Positions 55,171 through 64,000 of a stretch of 64,000 bases of DNA are shown piece after piece. The notes beneath the pieces were generated by a model. That model saw nothing but the letters and a program-made list of their open reading frames with translations. It made no database searches and had not been told where the DNA came from. The translations under genes and the position numbers were made by a program. The DNA is from Dipteris shenzhenensis (lineage: Eukaryota; Polypodiophyta; Polypodiopsida; Gleicheniales), in assembly GCA_047967505.1 (NCBI GenBank), contig CM106539.1; one strand, given 5' to 3'. Each line of letters begins with the position of its first letter. The first letter of the stretch is position 1.

Positions 55171-56350
55171 TATAAGCATTTCAAAGGGATTTAAAGAAAG
55201 AATCTAAAGAATTTAAAGAAGGAGATTTAAGAATTATTAAAGAAAGGATTTTTAAAGAGAGAAATTAAAAGAAAGAATCTCAAAGAAAGAGGAAAATAAA
55301 CTTTAAAAAGGAAAAACAGAGGGGGAGGCATGTTTTAAAAAATTTAAAGATGGGGGAATTTGAAAATGTAAAGAAACGTGTGTGTGGGGGGGGCGGGGAG
55401 ACACAAGTAAAGAGAGTAGAAATATAAAATAAGGGTTAGAAAAAAGAAAAAAAGGGGGGGCGGGGGGGAGGGTATTGTGGTTATGTGAGGAAATAATCAA
55501 TATAAAGGCAAATGTAGAGGTACCTGTGAATCAAATAATTTGGAAGGGTATCAATAGTGAAAGCGTGGGCAACACGGTGATTTGCATGGTGAGGAGCGAC
55601 AGTGTGTAAGACAATGTAGTCAAGGCACTAAGTTGTAAAACATAATTAAATGTAAGGAGTAATGAGCGTGACAATCGAGCATGTGGCACGACAGTCAAGG
55701 CAGAGAGCAGCGAACTAGAAGGAGGGGTAAAGAGCCAGAATTGGTGTGGGGGCAGTGGCCCAAGATGGAACAGATAGTTAACGGTGGGCAAAGTTCCAAA
55801 TGAGAGAGAACGAGCTCATTGAGGAGTTTGGAGAAGCGTAGGTAGTAGGTATACTAGGCAGAAGGGTGTCAAGGGACTGCATAGCTTGGACAGTCAGAGG
55901 GGAATGGTGGTGAGTACAGATGTGGAAGGAGGCATTTTAAAGTCTTTGTAAAGAAAGTCCAGGGAGGGGAAGAGGAGTAATCCGGGGGGGGAGTTAACAA
56001 GAGTTATGTTTAGTTTAGGTGAAGGGGTTTGGGGTAGTTGAGTGTAATTAGGGGGAGGTGTAGTATGAGATAGTAGTTAAGTAGAAGGGTAGGCTTAGTT
56101 TCAAAAGTTCTATTTTTTTAAAAAGGGGGAAAGAAAGTGAAAATTAGGGAAGAAACTAAGGAAAATTAGGGGCAAGAGGGGGAGAAATTAGGGGAGAAGA
56201 TAGGGTAAAAGGTTTGGGGGGTCGATTTAGAGAAATTTAGGAGAAAGTAAAAATAAAAAATCAAAGCTTTAAGAAAAAATAGATAAAATTTAAGGGGAAT
56301 TAGGAAAAATTAGGGAGTGTTAGTGAAAGAGTGGGGAGAAGAAGAGAGAG

Positions 56351-56409
<59 letters not shown>

Positions 56410-56993
56410 AACAGAGAGAGAGAGGGGGGGGGGTAAAAGGGTACCCAAAAAAAAAAGGAGAAGATTTTAGTAAATTTATTAAAAAATCTTTAAGGACAAG
56501 GTTAGGATAAACTTAGGATGAAATTAGGGTTTACTTAGGAACAATTTAGGAAAAATTTAGGTAAAATAGTGAAAAATAGGAGGTGATTAGGAGAAATTAA
56601 GGGAAGACATGGAGAATTAGGAAAGGAGCAAAAAGGGAAAATAGGGAAAATGAAGAAAAGTTTAGGAAAATTTTGGGAAAAAAAGAGAGAAATTAGAGCA
56701 ATTAGGAAAAAATTAGGAGAAAAAGGGAGAAGTATGAAGTAATTAGGGTGAAATAAGAGATTGGGGGATTAAGGGAAGTTTGGGAAAGAATGGAAATAAT
56801 ACTAAAAATTAAGAGAGAATTAGGAAAAAATTAAGAAAAAATTAGTTTAGAAGTTAGGGAAAGATTGGGAGAGAGGGAAATTGGGGAGGTCTAAAGTAGA
56901 GAGAGGAAATAGAAGAAAGGACAGGGAAGAGTTTAGAAAACATGTTTTCAAGAAGGTAAAATAATTTCATGGCATAAATACAAAAGGGAAGAA

Positions 56994-57035
<42 letters not shown>

Positions 57036-57835
57036 ATAAACACTTCCTAAATCAAGGCTCTGAGTCTATTTCTACAAAATCGGATCTAGATTTAAAAAGG
57101 TAGATTCACACTTGATAAAACAAGACATAGATTTCAAGAGGGAGATTGAGATGGACATTGTAATTGAGATTCATCTTCTACCTTTGATTGAAATTGAGAT
57201 AGATTGGTGGAAGTTGGTTATTGGCATATCCAACTTGTCATGCATGGTGTTGATTGGACATTGGAGAAACCACTTTTGAATGCTCCATATTTGCATATGA
57301 AATACTTTATAGACTCTCTCTTTTTGAACCTTCTTTTGCAAAAATTGTGCTTCATTCAAAAGACTATTCTATTGAACGCTTGTCAATTGCAATTACCACA
57401 TGGTAGATGGTCTCCTTTTGATGCATCATAAAGTGTGCTATGCTTGGTACTTGTACATATAGAATCCATACCATTGTCATGTCTATTGGATCCTTGGATT
57501 CTTTTCGATGTGATACATTTTCATGTTATGTATGCCTTCCCATCTATTTTCAAGGATTTGATACATTTTAAATTGATCATGTCAATTGCATTGTCAATGT
57601 TTCTATTGAATCGGCATTGGTATTGATGAGATCACTATTCATGCTGCAATTTTCTTATCTTTGACTTGATGGTAGTAGTGCACCTTGTAAAATAAGTGAC
57701 TAGTCATGTACTTTGGACATTTAGATTGTCCTATTCTTCCATGTTGCCAAATTTTGACATTGTGCGATGTTCCTATGTATTCGAAGATGTTTCCATAGGC
57801 TGAAGTGGACGCTATTTTAGTATCTAGCACTTGTT
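54729..57835 (+). repeat. Segmental duplication copy B, left part
   Basis: Direct copy of 32503-35840, about 22.2 kb downstream. Differences are mainly in microsatellites: a long (GA)n at 56352-56406 and a shorter (TG)n at 57000-57032. Several short stretches present in copy A (for example about 45 bp near 33400-33450) are missing here. Confidence 0.9.
56352..56420. repeat. (GA)n microsatellite
   Basis: About 55 bp of pure GAGAGA plus an interrupted tail. The homologous site in copy A (34280-34330) is shorter and interrupted. Confidence 0.92.
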
Positions 57836-58330
57836 ATGTATTACATTTTGCATATTATTATTGAGGTTGAGTGTGACTTTGCTTACTTCTTATCCTTCTA
57901 ACTATTCTTGGAGTATCCTTTCAGTTTCATATCTTTGTCTTTAGATCTCTCTAGAGATAACATTGGTAGGTGCAGTGGACTTTGCTAATGAGGTGGAGCT
58001 TACCTATCATCAAAACGTGATGTAAGTATTTAACATTTTGTATGTCTTGATTTTTGAATTGGTATATCATCAAACCATTTGTCGCATTCTCTGATGGTTG
58101 TGCACTTTGCAAGAAGCTTATTGATTTTGATGGTCCTCATGTTGAAGTCTTATTCATGGTGGAAGAAGGGGGGAGGGGGAAATTTTAAGAAGGGACATGC
58201 AAGGGAAAAGAAAGGAAAGTGGGTGAAAAGAGGGAAATACTAGGGAGAGAATTGAAAGAGGGGTTTGATGGGAGGGGTTGCCAGGGGGAGAACTAATGCG
58301 CAAGTGACCAACAAATGGCGGAAGGGATAG
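57836..58330. other. Copy-B-specific spacer
   Basis: Noncoding sequence replacing the 3.8-kb insertion of copy A. A purine-rich GGAAGAAGGGGGGAGGGGG stretch precedes the large TG tract. No gene is recognised. Confidence 0.5.
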
Positions 58331-58686
<356 letters not shown>

Positions 58687-59965
58687 TTTTGTGTGTGTGT
58701 GTGTGTGTGTGTGTGCATTTCAAGACAAACATCATCCATCTTAGACTTATCATCAAAGACAGTACGTGACAAGATAATCTTTACAAGGAGGATTCTATGA
58801 AAAAACATGCAATTTGCTAATTTATAAATACCAAATGATATTGAAGGAGCTCCACTCACCTACATCCATCCACAAAAAGGACAAATTAGAACAAGAACCC
58901 TTAATTGTGGGACTGCAGGCTTCAATGCACAGCTCCACTTGTTATCAATGTCACAGCATCACAAGCTATCTATAATAGCAAATAGTATCCAACTTGGATG
59001 TTGGTGCACCAAGTGGCACCTCAATTTGAGTCGCAAGTATCTAGATGCTCCATGGTGTAAGATTTTCACCCTTTCTAAAACACATTTTTTAATATCACCC
59101 TAAGTAGGGGGTCAAATAAAGAGCACTATATCATGAAACCCATATTCTCGAATCATTAACATATGTTGAGGCTATAACCTTCAACTTATATATATTTTTG
59201 GTGAAGGTAACTTTGTCCAAGTCATTATCACTTCTTTTTCACACACATACTAGCTGATCCAAGTATAGCTGATCCAAGTATGATGGGTGGTAAATAAGTT
59301 TGGCATTTCCAATAGACATGCTTAAGTTATAAGGTCTAGAAAGTCCAATCCATCACATGATATATAGGTATGTATTCCTATAGCTTACTATATTTCATAC
59401 CTTTTTTCCAATGAACGTGCTAGACTAGTTTGAATAATCAGTCTACAATATGTGCTTACTTTACTACTACTCAAAAGAGATATTTGGGCCAAGAGTTGAG
59501 AGTCTATGGTCGATTTTAGGATGCCAATTTTTCTGGGGAATGCGAGACATCAATATGCAAGAGTATGATGTCCATCACATGAGATTGCTTATGTTAAGCA
59601 TTGGAATACTACCAAAAGTAAATGGGATGATATCTTCATGAAGCCATTATCACCGTTGTTCTTTATAGTCTCGTGTGGAGGAGATTTGACCTACCACTAG
59701 ATCTTGTGGTCCTTTTAGTCGAGTAGAGTAAGCCACAAACTTTGGACCTATTAAAATATTTTGGACTCAAACCGAGGAGTCTTAACAACCATAAACTATT
59801 TTCCATAATAGGCTATATTATGTGTATGTAAGTAAGCTAGCCGGTGATTGCAAGCTACTATCCATGTTTAGAGGGATATCTACTTACCAAATTAGTCCTA
59901 TTGTATATGACTATCCAAGTGCTGCTCCATCCCTCTGATGATAGTCACTATGCATGCAATCACCA

Positions 59966-59970
59966 ACCTC
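59966..59970 (+). other. Empty target site of the copia element
   Basis: CACCAACCTCTGTAGCC is uninterrupted here, while the same sequence in copy A is split by the element with ACCTC on both sides. This proves the insertion and its 5-bp target duplication. Confidence 0.92.
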
Positions 59971-60116
59971 TGTAGCCTCATGTACACGTGGTGATCAGAG
60001 GTTCCTTTAATACGATAGTCATTCTTTTCTTCATGGCACACACTGTAGCCTCATGTACACGTGGTGATCAGAGGTTCCTTTAATACGATAGTCATTCTTT
60101 TCTTCATGGCACACAA
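59971..60116. repeat. 73-bp tandem duplication in copy B
   Basis: TGTAGCCTCATGTACACGTGG through TCATGGCACACAC is present twice (59971-60043 and 60044-60116), nearly identical. Copy A has it once, so it arose after the segmental duplication. Confidence 0.93.
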
Positions 60117-60813
60117 GAGATCCAGGTATGTATCATTGCCTTTTGAGTGCTTGCTTTCTTTTGTAAGTAATACGGCCCAGTGTAGATGCCAACCGTTCGA
60201 GCCTTTGTGACGGAGAGTGGTTCGTATCACCAAACCCAATGGCTGCCATGCTCTTGAAAACACTGTAGTTGCCTTGTGCTTGAGTACTATAGCATATAGT
60301 AGCACCGTAGTTGCTGGCTGTTCACTCTTTGGGGCCGCCCTTAGTATTCTTCACACTAAGCTATGCTCAGGATGCCGTGAAAGTGAGCATTATTGCATGT
60401 CCCATTCAAATGCTCATAGGCTAGTCTTCATCTATCTGTTTAAGATAAGGGGCCTTGTTCCTCTACGAATTAATGGGATCCTTGCCCCTGTAGAGCATAT
60501 CATATGAGCAAGAAACTTATTTATGTAGAAGGCATGGAAAAAAGGGTTTCAACATGAGTTCATAATAGTATATAGTCATTAAAAAAATGCCCACAAGGTC
60601 TAGTCCTAAGTGTTGGTTAAAATTATGTTATGAAGTATGGCAAGTAAAGTATGGGCCACAAACCCTATTTTAATTTATATAACTTATTTGTGACATCCAC
60701 CCGTACTTTTCAAAGATATAATTCTCCACTGGATGTAAACCATGAAAAGATGAAAAATGTCAAAGTCTAACAATGATATTCTAGCCCGTCAATATCATGT
60801 AGAGACAAGCGCA

Positions 60814-60815
<2 letters not shown>

Positions 60816-60853
<38 letters not shown>
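60816..60853. repeat. (TG)n at right end of copy B
   Basis: A pure TG run at the point where homology with copy A ends; copy A also ends in TG (47775-47880). Confidence 0.92.
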
Positions 60854-60856
<3 letters not shown>

Positions 60857-60884
60857 AAGTACCCCATGCTTATGGTTTGATCTT

Positions 60885-60946
60885 AAAAACATGAAGTAGA
60901 TATGTTTGCATGATTAGTTTTTATTTTCATTGTTATTGCTCTTTGA

Positions 60947-60984
<38 letters not shown>

Positions 60985-62258
60985 CATCCCATAGAAAGAA
61001 ATTATTCATTTTCTTTATCAATGTTATTGCACTATGGTATTCTTTTACTCTCTCCCCATGTCTTTGCCCTCACTTCCAAGTGCATGATTATATCAAGTCT
61101 CAGTGCTCACCTTCACATTTAAGGATTGGCATTAATCTTGTCCATATTTTGAAAATAAACCACTCAAAAATAAATTTTCACTTGAAGTTGAAACTTGAGA
61201 TAACTTATGACATGACAGAGAAGCAGTTGTCTTGCATGATGGACGAGTCAATGCGGCCATACGGGCTGGACCTGTGGTCCTCGCATGGCTCGTCGGCCTT
61301 CTTCCATCTAGGTACCGAGCTCAAGTTTTGAGCTCAAGTTTAGCAGTAGGTGTGATCCAATTTCCACCTAACGTGAGAATTCACCCACTACACAGCAGCA
61401 TGGGACACTACAGCAGTGTGTAGAGGCATTCTTGGCTTACGTTTCTTTCATGATGTAGTGGGTGAGGAAGGTGGGGAGTTTATCCGGTTGCTACCCTTGC
61501 TCATAGATGAGCAGACATAGACTACTCTCCCTCCAAGCCCCCAAGAAAACCATAGAAGTCTCATTTTCTAGAACAAGCTCCCATTTACAAGCAAACTCTT
61601 TGCCCTTTGACATCCTCCTCATGAATTGTATGATGGTGAGTTGGAATGTGCATGGACTTCACAATCGCACAAAGAGTCATTCTCAGTACTTGAAAAGGAC
61701 CCATTATTTGTAGCCAAATCTCAAATCTGAGCATACAAGTAGATAGAACTCAAAATTTTGAGTAATTTTCCTTTTTGAACTGCCTCAATCTGAGTTATGC
61801 ATCAAAAGTTATGAACATACATACTTACTTACTTACTTACTCACTTACTTACTTACATGCATACATACATACATGTATGTCTGTATGTATGTATGTATGT
61901 ATGTATGTATGTTTTCTCCCATGATCAATGTTTTGGTGTCCTTTTATGTCGTGATGACTATTGGCTATGTGCTTTTTGTTGCACCTATGAAGCATTTGTG
62001 TCGTGTAGGCAGGTGCTTTGTTGCTATTTTCTATGATGTGTAGTCCATATCTACATTGTGTGTGTTGTGTTCTTTGTATGTCATGATGACTATTAGTAGC
62101 TACATATTGTTTGTGGTGCTTATGAAGCATTTGTATCATGCAAGGTGCATTGTTTTTATTGTTTTTGACATATAGTCCATGTCTAGGCTATGTGTGTTGT
62201 GTCACTCTACCGGCTGCATTCACAAAGGTTGTAGTTATGTAGAAATTGAGCATCGCTA
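60885..62258 (+). repeat. 1.37-kb tandem duplication, unit 1
   Basis: From AAAAACATGAAGTAGATATG to GTTGAGCATCGCTACT-type sequence. It repeats directly at 62259 with high identity. Contains a (CT)n run (60951-60980), TACTTACTTACT and TATGTATGTATG tracts, and a LINE-like fragment at 61621. A CATACATACATACATGTATG word at 61859 can form a hairpin. Confidence 0.92.
61621..61713 (+). pseudogene. LINE endonuclease N-terminal fragment, copy 1
   Basis: MNCMMVSWNVHGLHNRTKSH matches the start of the apurinic-type endonuclease of plant LINE ORF2 proteins (WNVRGL near the N-terminus, then a Lys a few residues later). The frame stops after 30 codons and no further endonuclease or RT motif follows, so it is a fragment. 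The match is short. Confidence 0.45.
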
Positions 62259-62322
62259 CTAAAAACATGAAGTAGATATGTTTGCATGAGTAGTTTTTAT
62301 TTTCAGTGTTATTGGTCTTTAA

Positions 62323-62370
<48 letters not shown>

Positions 62371-63612
62371 CATTTCATAGAAAGAAATTATTCATTTTCT
62401 TTATCAATGTTATTGCACTATGGTATTCTCTTAGTCTCTCCCCATGTCTTTGCCCTCACTTCCAAGTGCATGATTATATTATGTCTCAGTGCTCACCTTC
62501 ACATTTAAGGATTGGCATTAATCTTGTCCATATTTTGAAAATAAACCACTCAAAAATAATTTTTCACTTGAAGTTGAAACTTGAGATAACTTATGACATG
62601 ATAGAGAAGCAGTTGTCTTGCATGATGGACGAGTCAATGCGGCCATACGGGCTGGACCTGTGGTCCTCGCATGGCTCGTTGGCCTTCTTCCATCTAGGTA
62701 CCGAGCTCAAGTTTAGCAGTAGGTGTGATCCAATTTCCACCTAACGTGAGAATTCACCCACTACACAGCAGCATGGGACACTACAGCAGTGTGCAAAGGC
62801 ATTCTTGGCTTACGTTTCTTTCATGATGTAGTGGGTGAGGAAGGTGGGGAGTTTATCTGGTTGCTACCCTTGCTCGTAGATGAGCACACATAGACTACTC
62901 TCCCTCCAATCCCCCAGGAAAACCATAGAAGTCTCATTTTCTAGAACAAGCTCCCATTTACAAGCAAGCTCTTTGCCCTTTGACATCCTCCTCATGAATT
63001 GGATGATGGTGAGTTGGAATGTGCATGGACTCCACAGTCGCACAAAGAGTCATTCTCAGTACTTGAAACGGACCCATTATTTGTAGCCAAATCTCAAATC
63101 TGAGCATACAAGTAGATAGAACTCAAAATTTTGAGTAATTTTCCTTTTTGAACTGCCTCAATCTGAGTTATGCATCAAAAGTTATGAACATACATACATA
63201 CTTACTTACTCACTTACTTACTTACATGCATACATACTTACATGTATGTATGTATCTATGTTTTCTCCCATGATGAATGTTTTGGTGTCCTTTTATGTCC
63301 TGATGACTATTGGCTATGTGCCTTTTGTTGCACCTATGAAGCATTTGTGTCGTGTAGGCAGGTGCTTTGTTGCTATTTTCTATGATGTGTAGTCCATATC
63401 TACGTTGTGTGTGTTGTGTTCTTTGTATGTCATGATGACTATTAGTAGCTACATATTGTTTGTGGTGCTTATGAAGCATTTGTATCATGCAAGGTGCATT
63501 GTTTTTATTGTCTTTGACATGTAGTCCATGTCTAGGCTATGTGTGTTGTGTCACTCTACCGACTGCATTCACAAAGGTTGTAGTTATGTAGAAGTTGAGC
63601 ATCGCTACTATC
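62259..63612 (+). repeat. 1.37-kb tandem duplication, unit 2
   Basis: Second direct copy of the preceding unit, with a longer (CT)n run (62325-62366) and shorter TATG tract. It lacks a 12-bp GAGCTCAAGTTT duplication present in unit 1 near 61317-61342. It ends at GAGCATCGCTACTA, after which the sequence is unique. Confidence 0.92.
62994..63086 (+). pseudogene. LINE endonuclease N-terminal fragment, copy 2
   Basis: MNWMMVSWNVHGLHSRTKSH is the duplicate of the fragment in unit 1, differing by two residues in this stretch. Same reasoning and same limits. Confidence 0.45.
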
Positions 63613-64000
63613 GCATAGGTCCATTGATTTGTAAAGTTTAACTTACTACTATTATGTGCCTAGCTTGCATCTCTTCTACGCTACTATTTTCTTTGTTGAT
63701 ACATTGGGTTGGGTCTGATTGTGTCTGTTCCAATCCACTTGGTGTCATTGTTGCTTGTATTGCCTATATCTAAGCTTGTTTCTGTAACTTGTTCTTTGCT
63801 TGTTTAACTATGTCGTGCCATAACTCTGGTCCATCACTTGACAACGACTCTGTTGCTATCCCACATGTGAGTTATGTCTCCTGACTAGTACGCTTGCTAT
63901 GCATTGAGGTACTTGCTCATTTGCTGACTATGTCCTTTTTTTTGTTAGTGGAGTTTCTTCACAAAAGAACTCTCAAGAAACCCAATGGATGAATTCACAA
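63613..64000. other. Unique sequence to window end
   Basis: T-rich sequence with no recognised feature. It may be the edge of a gene or element continuing outside the window. Confidence 0.4.

Larger units (their letters stand above)
58693..60815 (+). repeat. Segmental duplication copy B, right part (no copia insertion)
   Basis: Direct copy of 39655-40908 plus 46810-47800. Continuous across the position where copy A carries the copia element. A 63-codon frame at 59450 equals one at 40393 and is not considered a gene. Confidence 0.9.

Overview
The window looks like repeat-dominated, gene-poor nuclear DNA from a land plant. The evidence is short GT-AG introns, TATA-box promoters, a Ty1/copia element primed by initiator tRNA-Met, a Ty3/gypsy integrase tail, Ulp1-like peptidase modules split by introns, and a 182-bp satellite, a length typical of plant centromeric or heterochromatic arrays. 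The clade cannot be decided from the sequence alone. A run of 100 N at 10641-10740 is an assembly gap.

Layout. 1-9645: tandem 182-bp satellite organised as a three-monomer higher-order repeat of 546 bp, with one block (about 8271-9035) inverted. 9646-15065: extreme purine-strand DNA (a G-rich tract, then GA-rich tracts), punctuated by GC-rich palindromes related to TGGCGGCCATGGCCGCCA. Two similar promoter/first-exon-like cassettes (TATA at 10450 and 12470) lie in it. 16.2-19.6 kb: the main coding region, long AT-rich frames of an unrecognised protein, broken by one in-frame stop and one frame change. It continues by a clean intron into an acidic exon. 19.8-23.5 kb: three consecutive copies of a multi-exon module that I read as a Ulp1/C48-like cysteine peptidase fold (HWSLVV..., WFVNS, Q-x5-CG). 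One copy has lost the Cys and the others carry stops or frameshifts. 24281-24737: a small two-exon gene, the only intact model in the window.

25.3-32.5 kb: a pyrimidine tract, then the C-terminus of a Ty3/gypsy integrase followed by a long decayed reading frame with coiled-coil and Pro-rich parts, and an LTR-like TATA region. 32.5-47.9 kb and 54.7-60.8 kb are two direct copies of one segmental duplication. The first copy carries a 5.9-kb Ty1/copia element (40909-46809, 173-bp LTRs, 5-bp target duplication ACCTC). The second copy preserves the empty insertion site at about 59966-59970, so the element inserted after the duplication. Copy A also holds a minus-strand copia fragment (gag start, PBS and LTR, about 37995-38900). 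Both copies begin in a decayed copia-type gag. The duplication breakpoints coincide with (TG)n microsatellites.

47.9-54.2 kb is noncoding with small tandem repeats and two imperfect foldbacks. 60.9-63.6 kb is a tandem duplication of a 1.37-kb unit carrying the first residues of a LINE-type endonuclease reading frame.

The most interesting system is the 12.5-23.5 kb block. A promoter/leader cassette, an unrecognised multi-part protein and a triplicated Ulp1-like module could be one large decaying gene or a DNA transposon (several plant transposon groups carry Ulp1 domains). I could run no searches, so all family assignments rest on motifs read by eye.
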